Part shown: positions 25,510-33,677 of the stretch, in pieces
Numbering within the stretch: the first letter of the stretch is position 1
How the letters are laid out: every line of letters starts with the position of its first letter
Origin: Chitinophaga sp. Ak27
GTDB taxonomy: Bacteria; Bacteroidota; Bacteroidia; Chitinophagales; Chitinophagaceae
DNA length: 64,000 nt
NCBI RefSeq assembly: GCF_012726295.1
Contig: NZ_JABAOB010000009.1
Location: forward strand, 124,001 to 188,000
Direction: 5' to 3'
Translations under genes and position numbers: made by a program
Notes under the pieces: generated by a model
Told to the model about the DNA's origin: nothing
The model's input: the letters and a program-made list of their open reading frames with translations, nothing else
Database searches by the model: none

Positions 25510-26370
25510 TTATTTGAAGTTACTGCGAAAAGCTTCGGGAGAGAAGCCGGTGTTTTTTTTGAAAAAGCGTATGAAATAAGATACGTCCTCGTAGCCCAGC
25601 ATTGAGGCCACCTGGTTTACCTGGTTGGAGGTGGCGAGCAGGTGCCTGCGGGCTTCAAGGATAATCATGTCATTGATGAGTGTTGAGCAACTTTTACCCA
25701 ATAATGTTTTAGTAACGGTATTCAGCTGGTAGCTGCTGAGGTGCAGTTTCGCGGCGTAGAAAGCCACCTGTTTATGTTCTGGTAGATGTTTTTCTACCAG
25801 TTCCAGCAATTCATCCAGCCGTTCCTGCATGTATTCTGGCCGCTCATCTGACGATTGCGGCTGTCCGCCTTGTCGCAGCAACTCCAGGAACATAATATCC
25901 AGCGCCGATTTTATCGCCTGCTTGTAGCGTTCCTGCTTTTCGGTGTATTCGCGGTGGATTATTTCAAGCAGCTGGTATAGCCGGCTGAATGGTGCCCGCT
26001 CCATAGGAAAATAGTTCCTGTTGCTGACACTTCGCAATACTTGCCTGGCAGCCCTTTCAGCCGGGGCATAGAAATCATCCGTAAAATGGAGGAGGTAACC
26101 CCGACTGCCATTATCCAGGAATAGCTGATGTATCTGCCCTGGCCGCATAAAAAAGACAGTACTATCTTTAACAGGGTAGGGTGTAAAATCGATCGCGTGT
26201 TCACCACTGGCTTTTTCCAATACCAATATGTAGTAGAAGGAGTGCCGGTGCAAGGCCTGCAACATATCCTGCCCCTCCATAAAGTCTTCCAGGGGCCGCA
26301 TGCTGAAGCCACCGGAGAACCCAGGTTCTTTGAGCGCTTCATTGATATATCGAACCGGGATCTTATGCAT
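25510..26370 (-). CDS. AraC-family transcriptional regulator
   Basis: A 286-residue regulator. The N-terminal cupin domain is clear (HRHSFYYILVLEKASGEHAI...FFMRPGQIHQL). The C-terminal HTH pair includes AAKLHLSSYQLNTVTKTLLGK and NQVASMLGYEDVSYFIRFFKK, ending NTGFSPEAFRSNFK. This group (helix-turn-helix transcriptional regulator of the cupin type) often controls neighbouring redox genes. It lies between a methyltransferase and an NmrA gene on the same strand; the target is unknown. Confidence 0.92.
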   Translation of the reverse strand: MHKIPVRYINEALKEPGFSGGFSMRPLEDFMEGQDMLQALHRHSFYYILVLEKASGEHAIDFTPYPVKDSTVFFMRPGQIHQLFLDNGSRGYLLHFTDDFYAPAERAARQVLRSVSNRNYFPMERAPFSRLYQLLEIIHREYTEKQERYKQAIKSALDIMFLELLRQGGQPQSSDERPEYMQERLDELLELVEKHLPEHKQVAFYAAKLHLSSYQLNTVTKTLLGKSCSTLINDMIILEARRHLLATSNQVNQVASMLGYEDVSYFIRFFKKNTGFSPEAFRSNFK

Positions 26371-26454
26371 TCCTGCAAATTAGGGAAAGTTGTTTGATAT
26401 AACAATTGCGGATGCCCGTACACGGCCTGTTTGGGAGGCACGCTCGGTTGCAGC

Positions 26455-27432
26455 TCAATACGTAAATCTCTTTCCGTTCCATCCCGTGCTGCGAAGAAAT
26501 TGCTCCCAATTCAGGGTATCCGGGTTTATTTTCCTGCTCCACGTTAAGTCACGATCTTCCCTGAAATATCCATATTCCACCGCATATTCCACCATCCCTG
26601 TCAGTTCCTGCACCAGAGGTTCATTGGAGCCGAATGCCGGGAAGTGACCGAGGAGCTCCTCCCGCGAATAGGCGGAGCTGTATACAGCTTTCTGACCGGT
26701 TACGCTGACAAATGTATCCACCATTTGTTGCGGAGAAATCATATCGCCGATAACGGGAAGGGACTGTCCTGCATACTGGTCAGGGTTAGAAAGGATCTCT
26801 AAAACGGCTGGCCCGGTGGCTGTGAGCGGATCAACAAACGGTGCACGAAAGTCTTTCGGCAAATAAATAGGAAATACCAGGGTATCGCCCCGTAAGATAG
26901 GCGTATAAAATTCCATCAGGTTGGTGTAAAAGAAGGCCATGTAAATAAATGAACTTTTAACAGGCAGGGCGCGGATATAGGCTTCGATTTTAGCCTTATC
27001 TGTAAAGTGTGGTGCAAACTTTTTCCCGCCGGTGCGTTCATCTACATTTTCCAGGCTGCTGAACACAATATGAGGCACTTTTGCTTCTACCGCGGCATCC
27101 GCCAGCTGTTTGCCTAATTCAAACTCATGGATGGCCGGTGGCACAATGTTAGGTGTCATGAGGAAAACCCCATCAGCGCCCTGGAAGGCCTTGGCAAATG
27201 CTGTTTTGTGCCCGGGGATAAGCGGTATACTCACCAGCTCAACTCCTTGCTGAGACAGGGAGAGCGCTTCCGGGGAGTTGATACGGCGTGTAATACCCCG
27301 TACCCGGTACTTTCCGGCAGCCAGCAGGCTACGGGCTGCACTTAATCCTTGTTTGCCCAAAATACCTACGATCGTAATAAGCGGTTTATCTCTTTGTATA
27401 GCGGCGCTGTTTGCTTTTAAATTGGTCATCAC
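26455..27432 (-). CDS. NmrA-family NAD(P)-binding protein
   Basis: A 325-residue atypical SDR. The dinucleotide loop reads ITIVGILGKQGLSAARSLL, followed by RGITRRINSPEALSL. GADGVFLMTPN and HIVFSSLENVDERTGGK are typical of the NmrA group. Such proteins act as quinone/NADPH redox sensors or reductases. The gene diverges from an HxlR regulator across a 102-base gap with three ACTAT-type dyads, an arrangement usual for HxlR-controlled detoxification genes. Confidence 0.9.
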   Translation of the reverse strand: MMTNLKANSAAIQRDKPLITIVGILGKQGLSAARSLLAAGKYRVRGITRRINSPEALSLSQQGVELVSIPLIPGHKTAFAKAFQGADGVFLMTPNIVPPAIHEFELGKQLADAAVEAKVPHIVFSSLENVDERTGGKKFAPHFTDKAKIEAYIRALPVKSSFIYMAFFYTNLMEFYTPILRGDTLVFPIYLPKDFRAPFVDPLTATGPAVLEILSNPDQYAGQSLPVIGDMISPQQMVDTFVSVTGQKAVYSSAYSREELLGHFPAFGSNEPLVQELTGMVEYAVEYGYFREDRDLTWSRKINPDTLNWEQFLRSTGWNGKRFTY

Positions 27433-27447
27433 GTTATGTATTTATTA

Positions 27448-27518
27448 AACTATAAATATTATAGTTGCAAAACTATTTTTAGTAGAATACATTTGCAATA
27501 ACTATCCAAACAGATAGT
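27448..27518. promoter_or_regulatory. Three ACTAT/ATAGT dyads between nmrA-like and hxlR genes
   Basis: Dyad 1 is AACTATAA-ATA-TTATAGTT (27448-27466, perfect). Dyad 2 is ACTA-TTTT-TAGT (27472-27483). Dyad 3 is ACTATC-CAAACA-GATAGT (27501-27518). ACTAT/ATAGT arms resemble operators reported for DUF24/HxlR regulators in Bacillus. The downstream HxlR protein is the likely binder. Confidence 0.6.
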
Positions 27519-27534
27519 ATCAAAAAACATTAAC

Positions 27535-27912
27535 ATGAGAACTGAATGTATTAGTGATCAAATAAAGCTAAATGGCAGGCTTTACCCTTGTACGGTAAGT
27601 TTAACCATGGATTTGGTGGGTGGAAAGTGGAAGGCAGTCATCTTATACCATTTAAAAGACGAAGCAAAAAGATACCATGAGCTCCGCAAAGAAATGCCGG
27701 CGGTGACGGAAATGACGCTGAGCTTGCAGTTAAAGCAACTGGAGAAAGACGGCTTGGTAGCAAGAAAAGTCTATGGTAAAAAGCCGCCTGTCAAAGTAGT
27801 TTACAGCCTGACGGATTTTGGCGAAACCTTCATTCCTGTGCTGGAAGCGATTACCACCTGGGGAAACCAGGTGGTGAAGGAGAAAGGCGAATTTGTGGCT
27901 GTAGGGGAGTAG
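27535..27912 (+). CDS. HxlR-family winged-helix regulator
   Basis: A 125-residue HxlR/DUF24 protein. The core reads TMDLVGGKWKAVILYHLKDEAKRYHEL; the recognition helix is in TEMTLSLQLKQLEKDGLVARK and the wing in KPPVKVVYSLTDFG. Cys residues near the N-terminus (TECIS, YPCTV) fit the redox-sensing Cys of this family, with the CTV position close to the usual place. Predicted to repress the divergent NmrA gene and itself through the dyads between them. Confidence 0.92.
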   Translation: MRTECISDQIKLNGRLYPCTVSLTMDLVGGKWKAVILYHLKDEAKRYHELRKEMPAVTEMTLSLQLKQLEKDGLVARKVYGKKPPVKVVYSLTDFGETFIPVLEAITTWGNQVVKEKGEFVAVGE

Positions 27913-28095
27913 GCGAGTCCCGAGCTGCATTGCCGAACTACAGAATTGCTTCAGAATCATCTTTTACTTTGCCAGACATATAGCCATTAAATAAAAACCG
28001 CCATTAATCTACACTTATCTGTATACTAGCCATAAAGCCATCCTCATTAATCCCATTCATTTGTTTGGTCATATTGCTAAAAAGTATAAACGGGA

Positions 28096-28518
28096 ATGAA
28101 TAGAAACGAATTTCTGGCTGCGCTAGGCATAGGTTCTGCTTCGGTGATCTTAACGACATGTCTGGGATGTTCTAAAAGTTCAGGAGGAGTTACTCCTTCC
28201 GATCCACCGGGAAACATTGACTTTACATTGGATTTGAGAGCATCGGCCAACGCAGCACTACTCACTAACGGAGGATTTCTCTCCGCCAATGGTGTAATAG
28301 TGGCTAAAACCTCTGCTGGTGCTTATATTGCCGTACAGCAGTCGTGTACACATGAAAGTTATCCATTAAACTACCAGGCCTCCAGCCATCAATTTTATTG
28401 TAATAACCATGGCGCCACATTCAGTGAGGATGGAAGTGTCATTAACGGACCGGCAAGCCGCTCCCTCACGGTGTACAAAACACAGCTCACGGGTACCTCT
28501 TTACGTATTTACGCTTAA
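28096..28518 (+). CDS. Rieske [2Fe-2S] lipoprotein
   Basis: A 140-residue exported electron carrier. The signal region ends ILTTCLGC, with a lipobox cysteine at C25. The Rieske ligands are complete: C84-T-H86 and C102-N-N-H105 (SCTHES and YCNNHGATF). Length and the isolated domain match the Rieske ferredoxin-like lipoproteins of Bacteroidota rather than a cytochrome bc1 subunit. It starts the envelope redox gene set and is followed after 12 bases by a thioredoxin-like gene, so it probably passes electrons within that set. Confidence 0.9.
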   Translation: MNRNEFLAALGIGSASVILTTCLGCSKSSGGVTPSDPPGNIDFTLDLRASANAALLTNGGFLSANGVIVAKTSAGAYIAVQQSCTHESYPLNYQASSHQFYCNNHGATFSEDGSVINGPASRSLTVYKTQLTGTSLRIYA

Positions 28519-28530
28519 GCATCTAATTAT

Positions 28531-28962
28531 ATGAAATTATTAATCTCCCTGTTATTGATCTTTGCAGGGCCTGGTGTGAATTGGTCAGGGAATTTCCAGG
28601 AAGCTCAAACCACGGCGCTAACATCCCATAAAGTAATCCTGGTTAATTTTTCAGGATCCGACTGGTGTGGCCCCTGTATCCGCCTCCGGCAGGAAATCCT
28701 GGAGTCGAAGGTTTTTGAAGATTATGCCGCTTCCCATCTTTTACTCGTACGGGCAGACTTTCCCCGCCAGAAGAAAAATCAATTAAATAAGGCGCAGGTA
28801 CAGCTTAACGAAGCACTTGCAGATAAGTATAACCCAGAAGGAAAGTTCCCCTATACCTTACTCATCGATGAAAATGGAAAGGTGTTAAAAGCCTGGGATG
28901 GCTTTCCGGGAGTGACACCTGAGAAGTTTGTGGGGGAAATAAAAGCCATAGTGCATGATTGA
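28531..28962 (+). CDS. Secreted thioredoxin-like protein
   Basis: A 143-residue thioredoxin-fold protein with a signal peptide and the active site W45-C46-G-P-C49, preceded by KVILVNFSGSD. The region LLVRADFPRQKKNQL and YTLLIDENGKVLKAWDGFPG complete the fold; it belongs to the thioredoxin_7-like group. It should act in the periplasm as a disulfide reductase. The stop overlaps the start of the ApbE gene by 8 bases, so translation is coupled. A likely partner is the Cys-rich DUF4266 lipoprotein two genes on. Confidence 0.9.
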   Translation: MKLLISLLLIFAGPGVNWSGNFQEAQTTALTSHKVILVNFSGSDWCGPCIRLRQEILESKVFEDYAASHLLLVRADFPRQKKNQLNKAQVQLNEALADKYNPEGKFPYTLLIDENGKVLKAWDGFPGVTPEKFVGEIKAIVHD

Positions 28963-29911
28963 AACTGATTATCCGGCAATTGGGCCACAATTGCACAGGC
29001 AGGTACTGAAACTCATGGGCAACCGTTTCGAGTTCAGTGTGGTGTGTGATAACAAAGAAGATGCTACAGCGCATATTCAGGCAGCTATTGCTGAAGTAAG
29101 CCGTATCGAGAAATTACTGACCACCTTTAGTGATGATAGTCAGACCAGCGAAATAAACCGATGGGCAGGAATAAAGCCGGTGAAAGTTGATAAGGAAGTA
29201 TTTGACCTCATCAGGCGGTCATTGAAAATATCCTCTCTTACACAGGGAGCTTTTGATATCACTTATGGCGGTATTGATAAAAGCCTCTGGAATTTCGATG
29301 TAAATATGAAGGCCTTACCGGATCCTTTGTTGGCAAAAAAATCCGTCCGGCTGATCAACTACAGGAATGTCGTGCTCGATGAGGTAGCGGGAACAGTATT
29401 GCTGAAAGAAGTGGGTATGCGGATTGGCTTTGGCGGTATTGGCAAGGGGTATGCGGCGGATCGTGCCAAAATGGTGCTGCAGGGCAGGGGTATTACAAGC
29501 GGCATCGTCAATGCTGCCGGAGATCTTATTACCTGGGGAACACAGCCCAATGGTAAGCCGTGGACGATTGCCATTGCCGATCCGGATCATTCCGGCATGC
29601 CCTTCTCAACCCTTAATATCAGCAATATGGCTATCGCTACTTCCGGCAATTACGAAAAGTACGCCGTGATAGATGGCCGGAAATATTCGCATACGATTGA
29701 TCCTTCCACCGGGTTGCCGGTTACAGGAATAAAAAGCGTCAGTATTATCTGCCCCAGTGCAGAACTGGCAGATGCAATGGCCACACCGGTAACGGTGATG
29801 GGTATAAAAGTGGGCCTTGATCTCGTTAATCAACTGCATCACATGGCCTGTGTAATCATAGACGAACACCATCATATTTTTTGCTCCAATAATATAAACA
29901 TTAAAAATTGA
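28955..29911 (+). CDS. apbE: FAD:protein FMN transferase (ApbE family)
   Basis: Transfers FMN from FAD to Thr/Ser of target proteins outside the cytoplasm. Family motifs are RIGFGGIGKGYAADRAK, GIVNAAGDLITWG, AIATSGNYEKYAVIDG and SHTIDPSTGLPV. The C-terminal block of Asp/Thr metal ligands (AELADAMATPVTVMG) is present. No signal peptide is visible from ATG 28955 (MIETDYPAIG), which is odd for a periplasmic enzyme; a later start at 29015 (MGNRFEFSV) would also lack one. No neighbour shows a clear D-x-x-[ST]-G-A-[ST] flavinylation motif. Confidence 0.92.
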   Translation: MIETDYPAIGPQLHRQVLKLMGNRFEFSVVCDNKEDATAHIQAAIAEVSRIEKLLTTFSDDSQTSEINRWAGIKPVKVDKEVFDLIRRSLKISSLTQGAFDITYGGIDKSLWNFDVNMKALPDPLLAKKSVRLINYRNVVLDEVAGTVLLKEVGMRIGFGGIGKGYAADRAKMVLQGRGITSGIVNAAGDLITWGTQPNGKPWTIAIADPDHSGMPFSTLNISNMAIATSGNYEKYAVIDGRKYSHTIDPSTGLPVTGIKSVSIICPSAELADAMATPVTVMGIKVGLDLVNQLHHMACVIIDEHHHIFCSNNINIKN

Positions 29912-29912
29912 T

Positions 29913-30134
29913 ATGCATAGAAGCGTTGGCCTGATACTGATTGCCGCCTTCCTCTCTTTGGTTTACAGCTCCTGTACCACGGTGAAGGCCTACCAGAAGA
30001 ATAAACTGAACGACACGGAAATGGACCTGTCGGCACGAAAGTCACAGAAATTTGAGCAGAGCTTCCAGTTATATAGGGAAGGCGGCTCCGGCGCCAACGG
30101 CGGAAAAAGCGGAGGTGGCTGCGGTTGTAATTAA
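29913..30134 (+). CDS. DUF4266-family small lipoprotein with C-terminal Cys-x-Cys
   Basis: A 73-residue lipoprotein with the lipobox LVYSSC (C21). The middle KLNDTEMDLSARKSQKFEQSF is the DUF4266 signature, and the tail is Gly-rich and ends GGGCGCN. It starts 1 base after the apbE stop and is followed by a DUF3570 gene; this order recurs in Bacteroidota. The paired Cys could bind metal or be a substrate of the thioredoxin-like protein in the same operon. No biochemical function is known to me. Confidence 0.88.
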   Translation: MHRSVGLILIAAFLSLVYSSCTTVKAYQKNKLNDTEMDLSARKSQKFEQSFQLYREGGSGANGGKSGGGCGCN

Positions 30135-30150
30135 ACTTTAAATGGGGTAA

Positions 30151-31371
30151 ATGAAACGACTAAACTTTGGGATATTGGCTTTATACCTATGTATCCTGAC
30201 TTCGCAGGCACAAGCGCAGCAAAAACAACCGGCAGATACGTCTAACTATCAATCCCGGAAACTCACTTTGGATGAAGTCAACATTGTATCTGCCTATTAC
30301 ACGCAGGATGGTAATAATTCCGCGGTAACGGGCGGTATTGGTACAGAGAAGCTCACAGACTTTGCTAATACCTTTGACATACAGCTTTCAAAATTCAACA
30401 AACAAGGACATAAACATACCTTCCTGTTTGAACTAGGGATTGATCACTATACGTCTGCATCTTCAGACAAAATAGATCCTCATAGTATATCTTCTGCTTC
30501 CAGTTCAGATACGCGAATTTATCCATCCATAAACTGGACTAATTCAAATGTAAAAACCGGCAATGCTTTTGGAATAACGGCTTCCTACTCTCACGAATTC
30601 GATTACCAGTCATTCGGTGGAGGAGTGAATATCACCAGGGTTTCAAAAGATAAGAACCGGCAATTTGATTTCAGGTTGCAGGCTTTCCTGGATAGATGGA
30701 AGGTGATATTGCCTGTTGAGCTGCGGCCGCCCGGTTACGGTTCCGGATCGGAAGGGGATCAACGTCCCCTGGACTATAAGCCCCGGAACTCCTTCAGTGC
30801 GTCGTTTGGCCTATCGCAGGTAATTAATGAACGTACGCAGATAATGCTGGTAGTTGAACCATCCTATCAGCATGGGTTGCTGGCCACAAGGTACCAGCGG
30901 AATTACTTCACCGATGGGTCGGAACGGATAGAGAACCTACCAGACAATCGTTACAAGCTGCCAATAGCTATACGGCTTAATTATTTTCTGGCAGATCGTT
31001 TTGTTATACGAACTTTCTACCGCTATTATATGGATAGCTGGGGAATCAGGGCGCATACCGCCGAAATTGAAGTGCCGGTTAAGCTAACCTCTTTTGTATC
31101 GTTGAGCCCATTTTACCGGTATAATAATCAGCAAGGCACACGCTACTTTGCTCCCTATGGTCAGCATAATCCCGGCGACACCTTCTATACCAGCGATTAC
31201 GACCTGTCTACACTTCATAGTAGTTTCTTAGGAGGCAATATCCGGTTATCACCTCCCAAAGGCGTTTTTAGCTGGCAGCATTTTAACGCGCTGGAGTTAA
31301 GATATGGTCATTACATGCGTTCCACCGGTTTAAATAGCGATATAATAACATTGGCGTTAAAATTCAAGTAA
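30151..31371 (+). CDS. DUF3570 outer-membrane beta-barrel protein
   Basis: A 406-residue protein with a signal peptide (MKRLNFGILALYLCILTSQAQA). Alternating, aromatic-rich strands run throughout and end LNSDIITLALKFK, the pattern of an outer-membrane barrel. The block YYTQDGNNSAVTGGIGTEKL and the SPFYRYNNQQGTRYFAPYG segment are typical of DUF3570. Together with DUF4266, ApbE and thioredoxin it likely forms a trans-envelope redox module; the transported or reduced species is unknown. It closes the operon and is followed by a terminator. Confidence 0.88.
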   Translation: MKRLNFGILALYLCILTSQAQAQQKQPADTSNYQSRKLTLDEVNIVSAYYTQDGNNSAVTGGIGTEKLTDFANTFDIQLSKFNKQGHKHTFLFELGIDHYTSASSDKIDPHSISSASSSDTRIYPSINWTNSNVKTGNAFGITASYSHEFDYQSFGGGVNITRVSKDKNRQFDFRLQAFLDRWKVILPVELRPPGYGSGSEGDQRPLDYKPRNSFSASFGLSQVINERTQIMLVVEPSYQHGLLATRYQRNYFTDGSERIENLPDNRYKLPIAIRLNYFLADRFVIRTFYRYYMDSWGIRAHTAEIEVPVKLTSFVSLSPFYRYNNQQGTRYFAPYGQHNPGDTFYTSDYDLSTLHSSFLGGNIRLSPPKGVFSWQHFNALELRYGHYMRSTGLNSDIITLALKFK

Positions 31372-31417
31372 TTGTTTAACTGAAAATCCACTCCCCGGGG
31401 GAAGATAAAATGAATCG

Positions 31418-31452
31418 GCAAAGCCCGCAAATACCTTATTTGCGGGCTTTGC
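31418..31452 (+). terminator. Terminator after the DUF3570 gene
   Basis: A 16-bp perfect stem (31418-31433 with 31437-31452, arm GCAAAGCCCGCAAATA) with a 3-base loop, 46 bases beyond the stop. No long T run follows, but A/T-rich stem ends are common in Bacteroidota terminators. Confidence 0.75.
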
Positions 31453-31582
31453 TGCTGTTATCCGCAGCTTGCTGAATAATGATACCCTAACCACGTGACG
31501 AATAAAACATAATAGATATGTTACATATTTTATCAATTGTGCTAGAAGTATTTCCTATGATTAGATGCTGACTATGATGTTA

Positions 31583-31596
31583 ATGACGAAAATCAG
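31583..31596. promoter_or_regulatory. Crp/Fnr-type operator upstream of the first usp gene
   Basis: ATGA-CGAAAA-TCAG matches the ATGA-N6-TCAT dyad with one mismatch. Its centre is 51.5 bases before a -7 element TACTTTTG (31641-31648) that precedes ATG 31663. A TTG at 31622-31624 may serve as the -33 part. Confidence 0.5.
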
Positions 31597-31662
31597 GGGA
31601 TATGCTAACGTGTATCATATATTGCTTTTCTGCCTGGTAGTACTTTTGGTAAAAACACTGTC

Positions 31663-32511
31663 ATGCAAAAGATCGCGGCGATTTTTGATAGTTTCAGATT
31701 TTCAGAAAGTACGCTTCATTATGCCATTTGGATAGCGAAGCATCAGCGGGCACATTTGACCGGTGTTTTTTCGGATGATTTGACTTACAATAGTTTTAAT
31801 TTATACCAGTTGCTGAAAGAAGGTACAGACCAGGCTATTATCACGCAGCTGGAAGAGGAAGATGAAGAAAAACGTAAGGCTGCAATAGGAAAGTTTGAAG
31901 CTGCCTGCCAAAAGGCCGGGATCGCATATAGTGTTCACAGAAATAAAAATATTTCCCTATTAAGTGCGCTGGAGGAAAGTATTTATGCAGATTTACTGGT
32001 AATAGATGCCAAGGAGACATTTATACACGATGTTAGTAAGCCACCCACACGCTTCGTCCGTGATTTGTTAACGGATGTGCAATGCCCTGTGCTTATTGTG
32101 CCTACGCAGATTTTGATCCCCCCGGTTTTTAGCGATGTAACAAATGTTGTGCTTTTATATGATGGGGAACCGTCTTCTGTCTATGCAATAAAAATGTATA
32201 GTTACCTTTTCTCTTCCTGGCAATCATTACCTACCACCGTGTTGTCGGTCAACCCGGAAGGAAATCACCTTGAGAATAAGCATTTGATAAAGGAATTTAT
32301 CAAGAAACATTTCCCGGACGCAATATACAAAGTAATGGAAGGGCAGCCAGAGGAGGAGATTGTAAATTATTTGCTGGGCCAACAGGAGGGAACAGCAATT
32401 GTGCTGGGCGCTTACAGGCGAAGTACTGTTTCCAGGTGGTTCAGGAAAAGTATGGCGGATGTATTGATGGAGGCATTATCATTTCCTTTGTTTATAGCGC
32501 ATAACAAATAA
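31663..32511 (+). CDS. Universal stress protein, tandem Usp domains
   Basis: A 282-residue cytoplasmic stress protein made of two Usp folds: the first (KIAAIFDSFRFSESTLHYAI...CPVLIVPTQ) about 1-145, the second (VVLLYDGEPSSVYAIKMY...FPLFIAHNK) about 160-282. The G-x2-G-x9-G(S/T) nucleotide loop is imperfect (LGAYRRSTVSRWFRKS). Usp pairs in Bacteroidota often track low-oxygen or respiratory stress. It precedes a zinc-ribbon gene and a second usp gene, forming a three-gene unit, and has a Crp/Fnr-type site upstream. Confidence 0.9.
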   Translation: MQKIAAIFDSFRFSESTLHYAIWIAKHQRAHLTGVFSDDLTYNSFNLYQLLKEGTDQAIITQLEEEDEEKRKAAIGKFEAACQKAGIAYSVHRNKNISLLSALEESIYADLLVIDAKETFIHDVSKPPTRFVRDLLTDVQCPVLIVPTQILIPPVFSDVTNVVLLYDGEPSSVYAIKMYSYLFSSWQSLPTTVLSVNPEGNHLENKHLIKEFIKKHFPDAIYKVMEGQPEEEIVNYLLGQQEGTAIVLGAYRRSTVSRWFRKSMADVLMEALSFPLFIAHNK

Positions 32512-32534
32512 CATTCGCACGTAAATTAATTATT

Positions 32535-32831
32535 ATGGAAAATAATACAGTCTGTCAGAGTTGTAGTATGCCGTTAGATAACGTAGCGCTTCGGGGTACA
32601 GAAATGGATGGATCACCCAGCGGTGATTATTGTAAATATTGCTATCAGTACGGAGCGTTTACACACCCCGGTTGGGCGCTTAATGATATGAAAGCGCATC
32701 TGACCAGGATGATGGATAAAGAAAAAATGCCGGAAGACATATTAGAGGCCGCCATCAACCGGTTGTCGCATTTGAAAAGATGGACCAATAATAACGTGGA
32801 TACCGATCTGCATAAACAGGATGGATTTTAA
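32535..32831 (+). CDS. Zinc-ribbon domain protein (PF12674 type)
   Basis: A 98-residue protein. CQSCSMPLD and YCKYCYQYG supply four Cys ligands for one zinc ion, separated by a loop with GTEMDGSPSGDYC. The C-terminal half is helical (ILEAAINRLSHLKRW). Such small proteins are common in Bacteroidota and have no established role. It lies 23 bases after usp-1 and 17 bases before usp-2, so it is co-transcribed with them. Confidence 0.88.
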   Translation: MENNTVCQSCSMPLDNVALRGTEMDGSPSGDYCKYCYQYGAFTHPGWALNDMKAHLTRMMDKEKMPEDILEAAINRLSHLKRWTNNNVDTDLHKQDGF

Positions 32832-32848
32832 TATCAAAATATATAGCT

Positions 32849-33670
32849 ATGAAAAAAGTATTATTAGCCATGGATGGTGCGCATTTCTCGAGAGGCGCAT
32901 TTGAATTTGCTTATAAGTTGAATGATATAACACCTTTACTTTTGATCGGTACCTTTTTGCCCAAGATGGATTTTTCACCATCCTGGAATGAGGCGCTTCT
33001 TTCCGGTTCTGTTTTCGAGCCTACTTTAGAAGGGTACAGCGATGAACTGGTAAAGGAGAACATCGCTCTTTTTGAGAAGGAGTGTGTTCGGAAGCACATT
33101 GAATACAGGGTGCATAAAGTAACGTACTACGCTTCTCTACAGGATTTAAGAAAGGAAACGCGTTTTGCTGATCTGCTGATTCTTGGTAGCGAAAAATTTT
33201 ATGAGAACAGAGGCACCGAAACTCCCAACGAATACCTGAAAATGGCGCTACATAGCGCTGAATGCCCGGTACTATTGATCCCGGAACATTCTTATTTTCC
33301 GGAAAATATTGTGCTGGCCTATGATGGCAGTGAGCAGGCTACCTTTGCTATTAAATCTTTCTGCAACCTGATGCCAGAACTTTCCGGGAAGAACGCTATT
33401 CTTGTATATGCTGTAAATAATGAAAACGCTGAAATACCCGATATGCAACTGGTAGAAGAATTAGTGGCAAGACATTTCGTTAATCTCACTATTCACACGC
33501 TGAAAGGTGCGTCCCCCAAGCATTTCGATGCCTGGATTGCAGGAATTGAGAAACCAATGTTGGTATGTGGCTCCTATTCCCGCACAACGCTTTCAGAATT
33601 ATTTAGGAAAAGCTTTGCTACAGAAGTAATAACAGGCCATGGAATGCCAGTTTTTATTGCGCATGAGTAG
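32849..33670 (+). CDS. Universal stress protein, tandem Usp domains
   Basis: A 273-residue Usp protein. N-terminal domain MKKVLLAMDGAHFSRGAFEFAY; second domain IVLAYDGSEQATFAIKSF; ends SELFRKSFATEVITGHGMPVFIAHE. It is related to the first usp gene but clearly divergent, so it is an old paralogue. The stop lies 7 bases from the converging ATPase gene. Confidence 0.9.
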   Translation: MKKVLLAMDGAHFSRGAFEFAYKLNDITPLLLIGTFLPKMDFSPSWNEALLSGSVFEPTLEGYSDELVKENIALFEKECVRKHIEYRVHKVTYYASLQDLRKETRFADLLILGSEKFYENRGTETPNEYLKMALHSAECPVLLIPEHSYFPENIVLAYDGSEQATFAIKSFCNLMPELSGKNAILVYAVNNENAEIPDMQLVEELVARHFVNLTIHTLKGASPKHFDAWIAGIEKPMLVCGSYSRTTLSELFRKSFATEVITGHGMPVFIAHE

Positions 33671-33677
33671 CATAACA

